IMG/VR virus record: IMGVR_UViG_3300047557_001143
Coordinates: 1-56,291 of that record
DNA from: a virus
Length of the DNA: 56,291 nucleotides
Direction: 5' to 3' (one strand)
The translations under genes were made by a program, and so were the position numbers. Of this stretch, positions 8,557 to 16,895 are shown in pieces (within the stretch, counting starts at the first letter, position 1; each line of letters opens with the position of its first letter). The notes below the pieces were generated by a model. The model ran no database searches. It was not told where the DNA came from and saw only the letters and a program-made list of their open reading frames with translations.

Positions 8557-8961
8557 ATGGCAAATCCCAACATCGTCAATGTCACCTCCATCTACGGGAA
8601 CACAGCCTATGTGATCCCGAGTGGAACCACCGCCACTACCTCGTGGACGACTAACGGCACGACCTCTCTGACGGGCCTCACGCCTGCGGCGAACACAGTC
8701 AACCGGGTCACGAGCATCGTGGTGACAAACACGACCTCTAGCGCGGCAACGGCTACGGTGGCTATCGCCAACAACGCTACCTTCGGCAGCGGCACGGTGA
8801 TCGCATACTTGGCCTACCAAGTTTCTGTCCCGGCAAACACCTCGCTGATCGTGACCGACAAGACCACCTCCTTCTATGTCACTGAGAACCAGTCGGTGGG
8901 TGTGACCTCGGGCACGGCTTCGGCTCTGACCTACACCGCCTCGTACGAAGCAATCACATGA
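8557..8961 (+). CDS. small structural-type protein
   Basis: 134 residues; ATG at 8557. Thr/Ala/Val-rich with repeated beta segments (VNRVTSIVVTNTTSS, VSVPANTSLIVTDKTTSFYVTENQSVGV) and very few charged residues. This pattern is common for small virion proteins encoded between fibre genes in podovirus-like genomes. The layout (a surface-exposed beta sandwich) suggests a head or fibre ornament; no motif allows more. Confidence 0.55.
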   Translation: MANPNIVNVTSIYGNTAYVIPSGTTATTSWTTNGTTSLTGLTPAANTVNRVTSIVVTNTTSSAATATVAIANNATFGSGTVIAYLAYQVSVPANTSLIVTDKTTSFYVTENQSVGVTSGTASALTYTASYEAIT

Positions 8962-8976
8962 ACTGAGGGGTAAGCC

Positions 8977-11070
8977 ATGTCGATGCGTTACCCCGGGGGC
9001 TTCATTGCCTCTACACCTGTTACTGCGGGATACCCTTCGGGAGTATGGACGCAGGCGCAGGCCATCCCGTATCAGGCTCAGAATGTGTGGACTCGGGATC
9101 AGTTTTGGCCCTACACCACCCTGCTGCTGCAAGGCGATGGGGCGGTTAACGGTGCTCAGAACAATACTTTCCTAGACAGCAGTTCCAACAACTTCACCAT
9201 CACCCGGAACGGGAACACGACTCAAGGCAGTTTCACGCCTTATGAGCAGGATGGGTACTGGAGTAATTATTTTGATGGAACGGGTGACTATTTAAGAGTT
9301 GCCGACAGCACTGCGTTTGATCTGCCGGGAGACTTCACTCTTGAGTTTTGGATATATCCAACTGCATCCGGATTCGGTGTAGTGCTTGGAAGTGAAGATA
9401 GTGGCCAAAATGGTTTCGTTGTTTTCAATGGAACCAACATGGGTGTTTATGGTAACGGCGCGTCGATCATCAGCGTGTCAAGCGCGATTGTTTTGAACGC
9501 GTGGCAGCACATTGCCGTTGTTCGTAGCGGGACATCGCTTAAGTTCTATTTGAACGGCACTGAGCGTGGCTCAGCAACAAACTCAACTTCATTTACAGGT
9601 GTGGCCGGAAACGGGTTTGCTGTTGCGGCAACTTATACCAATACTTATATTACAAGCGGCACAGGATATTTTTCAAATGTGCGCCTTGTTAAGAGTGCGG
9701 TTTACACCACCAACTTCACGCCTCCCACAGCCCCGCTGACAGCCATTACAAACACCTCTCTCCTGACCTGCCAGTCCAACAGGTTCATCGACAACTCCAC
9801 CAACGCCTTCGCCATCACCCGTAACGGGGATGTCTCAGTCCAAGCCTTCCAACCCTTCCCCGGTGCTACTACCTACAGTGGCACTGTGTTGGGTGGGAGT
9901 GGGTATTTTGATGGAAGTGGAGACAGCCTAACCCGAGCGTTTACATCTACCACGGATGGGATGTATCCGCAGGGAACCACATACACCGTTGAAGCATGGG
10001 TCTATCCTACTGCAATCAGTGGGTACATTTATGTAACTGAAGCAACCAATACTTCAAATTACGGCACTTGGAAACTTTATATAGGTGGTTCTAGTCAGTT
10101 TGGTTTTGATTATCGCCCGACAACTGGTGGAACATATACAACTGTTGCATCAAGTGCTGCTGTTGCTTTGAATAGTTGGTATCATGTTGCAGTTTCAGTA
10201 TCCGCCGGTAGTGCAAGACTATTTGTAAACGGTACTCAAGTCGGATCAACAACAACCATATCGGCTATTTCATTTACACCTGTAGGTGCAACTGTAGGAA
10301 ATTCAGTCAATGGTTTTGATACTGCGTTTTTTACGGGTTACATCAGCAATTTAAAAATCACGCAAGGAACAGCAAATTACACTTCAAACTTTACGCCGCC
10401 CTCATCGCCTTTGACTGGAGGCAGTCTCTTACTCAACTTCACCAACGCCGGTATCTCTGATGCCGCAGTGATGAACGACTTGGAAACCGTAGGCAATGCC
10501 CAAGTCAGCACCAGTGTGGTGAAGTACGGCACGGGGAGTATGGCGTTTGATGGCAGCGGGGATTACCTCCGTACCCCTGACGGCCCGAATACTGAACTTG
10601 GTAGCGGCGACTTCACCCTTGAGTGTTGGGTCAACTTCAATAGCCTGCCTGCGTCAAACGGCCATCAGGCCACATTCGTGTCGAAGTGGGCGACCAATAA
10701 TGCGTCGTATGAGTTCTACCTGTATAACAACGCAGGCACGCAACAGTTGTACCTGACCTACTCGACGAACGGGACTGCAAGCACAAACCTTGGGGTGAAT
10801 TGGACTCCTGCTACCGGCGTGTGGTATCACATTGCCTGTGTACGCAATGGCGGCAATTTGACCTTTTGGGTGAATGGAACTCAGCAGGGCGCAACGCAGA
10901 CCATCAGCGGGACTTTGTTTGATGGCAGCGCAGGGATTGAGGTTGGCGGGTTTGTCGCTGGCAGCGCGAATACCGTCCTCAACGGCTACATAGACGACCT
11001 CCGCATCACGAAGGCGGCCCGTTACCTGACATCTTTCACTCCCCCGCCTGCGCGGATGCCCGGACAGTAA
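8977..11070 (+). CDS. tail protein with three LamG (concanavalin-like) domains
   Basis: 697 residues. After an N-terminal anchor (MSMRYPGGF...) there are three LamG-type lectin domains at about residues 95-255, 308-478 and 520-690. Each opens with YFDG(T/S)GDYL-type or AFDGSGDYL strands, has FTLEFWIYP or FTLECWVNF, WYH(I/V)A and a closing ISNLK/DDLRITK segment. Linkers such as LDSSSNNFTITRNGN and TAITNTSLLTCQSNRF recur here and in the next gene. LamG domains in virions usually bind glycans, so this is probably a receptor-binding protein. The first two domain cores are more A/T-rich than the linkers and the third, suggesting separate origin. Confidence 0.8.
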   Translation: MSMRYPGGFIASTPVTAGYPSGVWTQAQAIPYQAQNVWTRDQFWPYTTLLLQGDGAVNGAQNNTFLDSSSNNFTITRNGNTTQGSFTPYEQDGYWSNYFDGTGDYLRVADSTAFDLPGDFTLEFWIYPTASGFGVVLGSEDSGQNGFVVFNGTNMGVYGNGASIISVSSAIVLNAWQHIAVVRSGTSLKFYLNGTERGSATNSTSFTGVAGNGFAVAATYTNTYITSGTGYFSNVRLVKSAVYTTNFTPPTAPLTAITNTSLLTCQSNRFIDNSTNAFAITRNGDVSVQAFQPFPGATTYSGTVLGGSGYFDGSGDSLTRAFTSTTDGMYPQGTTYTVEAWVYPTAISGYIYVTEATNTSNYGTWKLYIGGSSQFGFDYRPTTGGTYTTVASSAAVALNSWYHVAVSVSAGSARLFVNGTQVGSTTTISAISFTPVGATVGNSVNGFDTAFFTGYISNLKITQGTANYTSNFTPPSSPLTGGSLLLNFTNAGISDAAVMNDLETVGNAQVSTSVVKYGTGSMAFDGSGDYLRTPDGPNTELGSGDFTLECWVNFNSLPASNGHQATFVSKWATNNASYEFYLYNNAGTQQLYLTYSTNGTASTNLGVNWTPATGVWYHIACVRNGGNLTFWVNGTQQGATQTISGTLFDGSAGIEVGGFVAGSANTVLNGYIDDLRITKAARYLTSFTPPPARMPGQ

Positions 11071-11079
11071 GGAAGCACA

Positions 11080-13839
11080 ATGAGCCAACGGTACATCGGT
11101 GGACTGATCTACAACCCGCCCGGTGGGTTCTCGGGGTACTTTGACGGGAATGGGGATTATTTAAGCCTCGCAAGCAATGCGGCGTTTGCGATGGGGACGG
11201 GTGATTTCACCGTCGAGGGGTTCTTATATCTACCCACCACACAAAACTTCGGCACTCTGTTCCTTTCGTCTACTACCGGCTCAGGGGATTCGCTTCATGT
11301 TCAGATCAGCAGCGCCAACAAGGTTCGCGTAACTAACGCAACAACCGAGTTTTTGCTTGGTACTAACGCCATCCCTCTGAATACTTGGTCGCACATTGCA
11401 GTTGTTCGGTCAGGGACAACACTGTCGATTTACCAAGACGGGGTATTGAACGGGTCAACCACAAACAGCACAAACTTCATTCAGAGTGGCGCTCTTGTTG
11501 GGTATGAACCATTTGGTGGAAACTTCTACTTCACTGGCTACATCTCAAATGTGCGTGTGCTGAAGGGCACCGCGCTCTACTCGGGCAGCACTTACACCGT
11601 CCCGTCCGGCCCTCTCCAAGCCATCACCAACACTTCCCTGCTGACCTGTGCCTACCCCACCTTCAGGGATGGCAGCAGCAACAACTTCACCATCACGGTG
11701 AACGGCAACACGGCGGTTAGCGTACAGAACCCCTTCCCGCTGACGGCTCTGCCCAACCCTAACTTGGGCAATCAGGGCAACGGTGTCTACACCATGAGCC
11801 AGTATCAGTCGCTGCGCTCACAGAACCTGTGGCCTGCGGTTGACCCGTACTGGGAGTATGTGACCCTGATGCTGCACGGCAACGGCACCAACGGGGCGCA
11901 GAACAACACCTTCCTCGACAGCAGCACCAACAACTTCACGATCACCCGCAACGGCAACACCACGCAGGGTGCGTTCAGCCCGTATGGGGATAACTGGTCG
12001 AACTACTTTGATGGCACAGGGGATTACCTGAATCTTGGAGGACAGTCCGCGTTTTCTTTTGGAACCGGGGATTTCACTATTGAATTTTGGGTTTATCTTA
12101 ATTCTACTACTGCAAATCTTTCTGATTTTCGTCAAGCATCCACAAATGGCTTGTATCCCGCAATTTATGTAACTAACGGATCTTTGCGTTATTATGTAAA
12201 TTCTTTAGATAGAATAACGAGTAGTACTACTTTAGCGGTTGGTACTTGGTATCATGTTGCTCTTTCTCGTAGTGGCACAAGTACCCGTTTGTTTTTGAAC
12301 GGTGTTCAAGAAGGCTCCACCTACACAGATTCCAATAACTATATAGTTGGACCGGATAGGCCTACTATTGGAATCAGTGGTTTTGATGGAACAGGGAACC
12401 CATTAAACGGCTATCTTTCTAACTATAGAATTGTGAAGGGAACTGCAGTTTATACTTCCAACTTCACCCCGCCTACTGCACCCCTCACCGCAATCACCAA
12501 CACCTCTCTGCTGACCTGTCAGAGTAACCGCTTCCGTGACGCATCTACCAACAACTTCACCATCACGCGCAACGGTGATGTGAGCGTCCAGCGCTTCAGC
12601 CCGTTCAATCCGACTGCGCCCTATGCCGCAGGCACTGATGGCGGGAGTGGGTACTTTGATGGGACGGGGGATTACCTGACGGTTGCCGATAACGCGGCCT
12701 TTCAGTTGGGGTCGGGAGCCTTCACTATTGAGGCTTTCTTCTACTCCACCTCAAGCGGCGATCAGGTCATCATCAGCAAGTGGGGAAGCCCGGACAGTAA
12801 TGCTGCGTGGGAGATCATTTACTACGCGGGCACGCTGTATTGCCAAGTTTCTTCAGGCAGCACCGTTACATCACTGACCACCACAACATTCCCGCTCAAC
12901 CAATGGAACCATGTGGTGATGGTTCGCAGTGGCAACACGCTTTCTGCTTACTTGAACGGAACGCGGTTTGCCACTAATGGCGCTTACTCAAGCACGGTGA
13001 ACAACGGATCAAACGGGGTCAGTATTGGAACTCGTGCCGGTGGCAGCAGTTTCCCGATGGTTGGGTATATCTCCAACGCCCGTGTCGTCAAAGGCACCGC
13101 AGTTTACGACCCAACGCAGTCCACGCTAACCATTCCCACCGCGCCGCTTACGGCCGTCACCAACACATCCCTGCTTTGCAACTTCACCAACGCAGGCATC
13201 CTCGACAACGCGATGATGAACGATCTAGAAACGGTGGGTAACGCTCAGATCAGCACGAGCGTGAGCAAGTTCGGTGGTGGGTCACTGGCGTTTGATGGAA
13301 GCGGGGATTATCTTTCTTCTCCGCAGTCTCAAAATTACTCTTTTGGCACAGGGGACTTCACAATTGAAGGTTGGATATATCTGTCAAGCAACACTGGTGC
13401 TTACAGAACTATCGTTCACATACCGCATTCTTCAGGTTCTGTTCTTGTTAGATTTGGAAGTTCCATTGACTATAGTTCATATTTTCAAGTTTCCACGCTT
13501 GCGACATCTGCTTCAAATGTTTACAGCACCAATCAAAATCAGGCAGCATTGCTAAACAAGTGGGTTCACTTTGCATTTACCCGCAGCAGTTCCACTTGCC
13601 GCGTGTTTTTGGATGGAGTTCAGCAAAACCTTGGCACTGGTGTGACACCGACAAGTTTTCCTAACACCTCATTTTCTGACTCTACAAACATCGTTAATAA
13701 TTCAGCGGTTGGTATTGGTGACGCGATTGGCAACAATATCCCGTTTATTGGCCACATCGACGACCTGAGAATCACCAAGGGATACGCTCGCTACACCGCC
13801 AACTTCACGCCGCAGCGTTCGCAGTGGCAAGACCAGTAA
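11080..13839 (+). CDS. tail protein with four LamG (concanavalin-like) domains
   Basis: 919 residues; a paralogue of the preceding gene (MSQRYIGGLIYNPPGGF start). Four LamG-type domains lie at about residues 18-175, 305-465, 525-700 and 740-905, each with YFDG(N/T)GDYL or AFDGSGDYL, a FTIE(F/A/G) strand, W(S/Y/N/V)H and an ISN(V/Y/A)R or DDLRITK end. The linker blocks (LDSSTNNFTITRNGN, TNTSLLTCQSNRFRD, DLETVGNAQISTSV) match those of the gene at 8977. Cores 2 and 4 (about 12040-12460 and 13310-13740) are A/T-rich while the linkers are GC-rich. Most likely a second glycan-binding tail protein. Confidence 0.8.
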   Translation: MSQRYIGGLIYNPPGGFSGYFDGNGDYLSLASNAAFAMGTGDFTVEGFLYLPTTQNFGTLFLSSTTGSGDSLHVQISSANKVRVTNATTEFLLGTNAIPLNTWSHIAVVRSGTTLSIYQDGVLNGSTTNSTNFIQSGALVGYEPFGGNFYFTGYISNVRVLKGTALYSGSTYTVPSGPLQAITNTSLLTCAYPTFRDGSSNNFTITVNGNTAVSVQNPFPLTALPNPNLGNQGNGVYTMSQYQSLRSQNLWPAVDPYWEYVTLMLHGNGTNGAQNNTFLDSSTNNFTITRNGNTTQGAFSPYGDNWSNYFDGTGDYLNLGGQSAFSFGTGDFTIEFWVYLNSTTANLSDFRQASTNGLYPAIYVTNGSLRYYVNSLDRITSSTTLAVGTWYHVALSRSGTSTRLFLNGVQEGSTYTDSNNYIVGPDRPTIGISGFDGTGNPLNGYLSNYRIVKGTAVYTSNFTPPTAPLTAITNTSLLTCQSNRFRDASTNNFTITRNGDVSVQRFSPFNPTAPYAAGTDGGSGYFDGTGDYLTVADNAAFQLGSGAFTIEAFFYSTSSGDQVIISKWGSPDSNAAWEIIYYAGTLYCQVSSGSTVTSLTTTTFPLNQWNHVVMVRSGNTLSAYLNGTRFATNGAYSSTVNNGSNGVSIGTRAGGSSFPMVGYISNARVVKGTAVYDPTQSTLTIPTAPLTAVTNTSLLCNFTNAGILDNAMMNDLETVGNAQISTSVSKFGGGSLAFDGSGDYLSSPQSQNYSFGTGDFTIEGWIYLSSNTGAYRTIVHIPHSSGSVLVRFGSSIDYSSYFQVSTLATSASNVYSTNQNQAALLNKWVHFAFTRSSSTCRVFLDGVQQNLGTGVTPTSFPNTSFSDSTNIVNNSAVGIGDAIGNNIPFIGHIDDLRITKGYARYTANFTPQRSQWQDQ

Positions 13840-13848
13840 GGAACACTC

Positions 13849-14199
13849 ATGCTTTACTCCAAGAACGGCTCCATCCCCAAGACTGAGACTGATGGCACCG
13901 AAGGGTGGGTGGAGGTTCCTGAGCCTCCTGTCGCCCCGGAAGGCATGGAGGTGGTGTGGTGGTGCCCTCCGGGTTGGGTGGTGCGTCCCATCAAGCCTGT
14001 GAAGGAAGGCTTCCAGTACGACTGGAGTCAGTCGGAGGAGAAGTGGGTGGAGTCGGCGGCTCCCGTGAGCGAAGCCCTGACGACCATTGAGGTTGTCATT
14101 CCTGACGGCGCTTCTTCTAACGACACGATCACCCTTGGTTCAGCAACTGACACCATCAGCATGGGAACGGCAAGCGACGCCATCACTGTAGGTGTGTGA
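13849..14199 (+). CDS. small protein after LamG genes, possible fibre-assembly partner
   Basis: 116 residues; ATG at 13849 after AAGGAA. The first part (SKNGSIPKTETDGTEGW) and the WW/PPGWVVRP and YDWSQSEEKWVE segments are conserved-looking and Trp-rich; this layout resembles small proteins encoded directly after fibre genes that help fold or attach fibres. The C-terminus is a run of short repeats (TITLGSATDTISMGTASDAITVG). Function is inferred from position only. Confidence 0.55.
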   Translation: MLYSKNGSIPKTETDGTEGWVEVPEPPVAPEGMEVVWWCPPGWVVRPIKPVKEGFQYDWSQSEEKWVESAAPVSEALTTIEVVIPDGASSNDTITLGSATDTISMGTASDAITVGV

Positions 14200-14232
14200 T
14201 CATTTTCAAAACTTTGAGGGGCTTTGAGAGAG

Positions 14233-14466
14233 ATGAGTGCGGAGATCGACCCGGTCAAGTACGGCGTCCTATGGCAGAAGGTCAAGGACTACGAACGCCG
14301 CTTCGACGACATGGACAAGAAGATGGACAAGATGGAATCCCAACTGGAGCATCTTGTCGCTTTGGCCAACCGCGGGAAGGGCGGCTTGTGGGTTGGGATG
14401 GCGATCGTGTCGGCCATCTCTTCCGTCATTGGCTACTTCTCCCACTTCTTCAATAGAGGCCACTGA
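14233..14466 (+). CDS. XhlA-like membrane protein with coiled coil (holin/spanin-like)
   Basis: 77 residues from ATG at 14233; a TTG at 14224 is a less likely start. A charged heptad-like stretch (VKDYERRFDDMDKKMDKMESQLEHL) is followed by a single hydrophobic segment (LWVGMAIVSAISSVIGYF). This coiled-coil-plus-C-terminal-membrane-segment layout is that of XhlA-type proteins and some phage holin partners. Its stop overlaps the next start (TGATG), and lysozyme is three genes downstream, so it belongs to the lysis cassette. Confidence 0.65.
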   Translation: MSAEIDPVKYGVLWQKVKDYERRFDDMDKKMDKMESQLEHLVALANRGKGGLWVGMAIVSAISSVIGYFSHFFNRGH

Positions 14467-14879
14467 TGCAGCGCGAGGACCTTGACCTGTTCAGGGCCCA
14501 GGCCAGAGCGGAACTGGACCGCCTAGAGGCTCAGAGCACGGCCAAGGAAGTCGCAGGCAAGGCGATCGGCAAGCATGGTCTTGCCTATATCACAGCGATC
14601 GTTTTGATCGGTGTTATAGCGAGCCTATACCTTGAGGAGTCCAAGATCGCTGCGGTCATGGGCCTTCTGGGTGCTGCGCTCACGGCGTTGATCTCCATGC
14701 TCAATGGCATCGCCGGGGCCAATCCGAAGCAGGAGAAGCCCGAATTTGAGGTGATCCGGCATCTCATCGACAAACTCGACCGCCTGGACAAGGAAGAGTT
14801 GCCCATGCGGGTGGATGTCGTGGGTGACAAGGTCACCGTGACAAAGGGGGCCGACACTGTCACGGCTCGGAGGGACTGA
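14466..14879 (+). CDS. two-segment membrane protein of the lysis cassette
   Basis: 137 residues. A charged N-terminal helix leads to two hydrophobic segments (about residues 38-55, AYITAIVLIGVIASLYL, and 60-80, AAVMGLLGAALTALISML) and a charged soluble tail. It resembles a class II holin or a membrane-bound accessory protein. It is coupled to both neighbours by overlap or near-overlap. I cannot tell which of the three membrane proteins here is the pore-forming holin. Confidence 0.55.
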   Translation: MQREDLDLFRAQARAELDRLEAQSTAKEVAGKAIGKHGLAYITAIVLIGVIASLYLEESKIAAVMGLLGAALTALISMLNGIAGANPKQEKPEFEVIRHLIDKLDRLDKEELPMRVDVVGDKVTVTKGADTVTARRD

Positions 14880-14881
14880 AA

Positions 14882-15376
14882 ATGTTGGAACTACTTAGCG
14901 GCGGTATCTTCGGCTCCCTGATCGGGGGCATTTTTCGTTTGGCGCCCGAGGTTTTGAAGTTCTTCGACAAGAAGAACGAGCGGCAGCATGAACTGGCCAT
15001 GTTCGACCGCCAGTGCGACCTGGAGAAGGTTCGTGGCGAGATGAAGTTGGCTGAGATCGGCGCACAACGAGATGCCGCCATCGATGCCGGGGTCATGGAC
15101 GCCTTCAACGCCGCCATCAACCAACAGGCCGAGATGGCCAAGGCTGCGGGCGGGTGGGCGGCCTCTTTGTCTGCCTCCGTGCGGCCGGTGGTGACCTACT
15201 GGGTGATCGCCCTGTGGTCCTTCGTCCACCTGTGGTACGCCTGGAATGCCTGGATGAACGGCTCCTCGCCCCAGGAAGTCTTCAGCACCATGATGACGGC
15301 TGACTTCATGGCCTTGGTGTCCGGGACCATCAACTACTGGTTCCTGGATCGCACTCTCAAGCAGCGAGGCCTATGA
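14882..15376 (+). CDS. holin-like protein, 3TM family
   Basis: 164 residues. It has a short hydrophobic N-terminus (LLSGGIFGSLIGGIF), a long charged helix (EKVRGEMKLAEIGAQRDAAID), then SVRPVVTYWVIALWSFVHLWYAW and a last hydrophobic segment ending in INYWFLDRTLK. The layout and the VRPVVTYW...WF(L/G) pattern match the three-segment holin family first described for gene-transfer-agent release. The gene overlaps the lysozyme by four bases (ATGA), a typical holin-endolysin arrangement. It would open the inner membrane for lysozyme. Confidence 0.75.
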   Translation: MLELLSGGIFGSLIGGIFRLAPEVLKFFDKKNERQHELAMFDRQCDLEKVRGEMKLAEIGAQRDAAIDAGVMDAFNAAINQQAEMAKAAGGWAASLSASVRPVVTYWVIALWSFVHLWYAWNAWMNGSSPQEVFSTMMTADFMALVSGTINYWFLDRTLKQRGL

Positions 15377-15855
15377 AACTGGACATTGCAGAAGAACTCT
15401 GCAAGCGGTTTGAGGGATTGGCTCGGCTCGACGCCAACGGGCTGATCTATCCCTACATCTGCCCTGCCGGATTCCCAACGCAAGGCTACGGGACCGTCTA
15501 CCGTCCGGACGGCAAGAAGGTGTCCATGGACGACCCGCCGATCACTCGGGAGACGGCCGAGCAGTGGTTGAAACTAGAACTGCTGCACACCTACGCTCCT
15601 GGCGTGGTGCGGCAGTGCCCGATCCTGCTTTCCCTGGCCATGACGACCAAGGACTGGGGCAAGTTCAACGCCATCGTGGACTTTGCCTACAACTTGGGGG
15701 TGGGGCGGCTGCAAACCTCCACTCTGCGCAGGAAGATCAACGCCCAGGACTGGGATGGTGCGAAAGAGCAGTTGATGTTGTGGGTTCGAGGTGGCGGAAG
15801 AGTTCTACTGGGTCTGGTCCGGCGTCGGCAGGCCGAAATTCAAGTTATGGGGTAA
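15373..15855 (+). CDS. endolysin, GH24 lysozyme
   Basis: 160 residues, close to the usual length of phage lysozymes. The N-terminal helix carries the catalytic Glu (RFEG, residue 14). The second active-site region is YICPAGFPTQGYG (Cys 30, Thr 36), the E-C-T type triad of P1/P22-like lysozymes, which cut the glycan strands of peptidoglycan. The Glu-to-Cys distance is about seven residues longer than in the textbook spacing because of an inserted ARLDANGL segment. FNAIVDFAYNLGVGRLQTSTLRRKIN is the family's conserved C-terminal block. There is no signal peptide, so release depends on the holin. Confidence 0.9.
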   Translation: MKLDIAEELCKRFEGLARLDANGLIYPYICPAGFPTQGYGTVYRPDGKKVSMDDPPITRETAEQWLKLELLHTYAPGVVRQCPILLSLAMTTKDWGKFNAIVDFAYNLGVGRLQTSTLRRKINAQDWDGAKEQLMLWVRGGGRVLLGLVRRRQAEIQVMG

Positions 15856-15858
15856 ACC

Positions 15859-16251
15859 ATGAGTTCTGCAGTCAAGTCAGATCCGGGCAAGTGGAAGCGC
15901 ATCGTCGCCTCCGTCAAGGCTTCCGGCAAGGGTGGGGCTCCTGGCCAGTGGAGTGCTCGCAAGGCTCAACTTGCAACTCAGAAGTACAAAGCCTCTGGAG
16001 GGGGTTACAAGGGCCCCAAGAAGGCCGATAATTCCTTAGCCAAATGGACCCGCGAAGATTGGGGAACGAAGTCTGGAAAACCCTCAACTCAAGGCCCGGA
16101 AGCCACTGGTGAGCGGTATTTGCCCAAGGCCAAGATTCAGAAACTGACGCCGGCCGAATATGGGGCGACGACCCGAGCCAAGCGAGAGGGCATGAAACAG
16201 GGCAAGCAGTTCGTCTCTCAGCCTGAGTCGATCAAGAAGAAGGTGTGGTGA
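15859..16251 (+). CDS. DUF5872 protein
   Basis: 130 residues, strongly basic. GQWSARKAQLATQKYK, GGGYKG, NSLAKWTREDWGTKSGKPS and ATGERYLPKA are the conserved blocks of the DUF5872 family, found in phages and giant viruses and sometimes in bacteria, with unknown function. The basic composition suggests nucleic-acid contact. The gene follows the lysozyme by three bases, and its TGA overlaps the next ATG by one base. Confidence 0.8.
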   Translation: MSSAVKSDPGKWKRIVASVKASGKGGAPGQWSARKAQLATQKYKASGGGYKGPKKADNSLAKWTREDWGTKSGKPSTQGPEATGERYLPKAKIQKLTPAEYGATTRAKREGMKQGKQFVSQPESIKKKVW

Positions 16252-16886
16252 TGACCGTCGCAGCCGTGATGACCTACGATTCTCTGGTCGAGAACATCCA
16301 GTCCTATCTGGAGCGTACCGATCAGGCGACTCTGGACAAGATTCCCCTGTTCATCATGCTCGCGGAGCAGGTTATTGCCTCCCAGATCAAGTTTCTGGGC
16401 AACCTGACGGTCCAGACAAGCACGATGGTTCAGGGCACCAATATCATCGACAAGCCCGCCCGGTGGCACAAAACCGTGTCCATGAACATCACCGTGGCCG
16501 GTAAGCGGTATCCGGTGCTGCTGCGCCGCTACGAGTACCTGCGGGAATACTGGCCCGATCCTGCCCAGGAAGGCATCCCGAAGTTCTACTGCGACTACGA
16601 CTACACCCACTGGCTCGTGGCTCCGACGCCTGCGGCGGCGTACAACTTCGAGGTGCTGTACTACGAGCGGATTCAGCCCCTGGACAGTAGCAACCAGACC
16701 AACTGGTTCACCATCTACGCCCCTCAGGCCCTCCTGTACGGCTCCCTGCTCCAGGCCATGCCGTTCCTCAAGAACGATGAGCGCATGGGGATGTGGCAGC
16801 AGCAGTACGAAGCCATCATGCAGACCTTGATGGCCGAAGACAAACTCAGAGTGGCCGATCGTCAGGCCGTGGCCATCGACAGTTAA
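16251..16886 (+). CDS. phage adaptor / head-tail joining protein
   Basis: 211 residues from ATG at 16251, which overlaps the previous stop; two GTG codons just upstream are less likely. The N-terminus (YDSLVENIQSYLERTDQATLDKIPLFIMLAEQVIASQIK) is a helical pair, the middle is beta (KRYPVLLRRYEYLREYWPD, WLVAPTPAAAYNFEVLYYERI) and the C-terminus helical (LLYGSLLQAMPFL). This helix-beta-helix plan is that of phage adaptors such as T7 gp11 or P22 gp4-type proteins that bind the portal. It precedes a fibre gene and the tail-tube protein, supporting that role. Confidence 0.75.
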   Translation: MTVAAVMTYDSLVENIQSYLERTDQATLDKIPLFIMLAEQVIASQIKFLGNLTVQTSTMVQGTNIIDKPARWHKTVSMNITVAGKRYPVLLRRYEYLREYWPDPAQEGIPKFYCDYDYTHWLVAPTPAAAYNFEVLYYERIQPLDSSNQTNWFTIYAPQALLYGSLLQAMPFLKNDERMGMWQQQYEAIMQTLMAEDKLRVADRQAVAIDS

Positions 16887-16895
16887 GGACAGGTC

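Noticed and set aside
8977-13839. Diversity-generating retroelement targeting the LamG proteins
   Set aside because: No reverse transcriptase and no template/variable repeat pair with A-specific changes was seen in the window.
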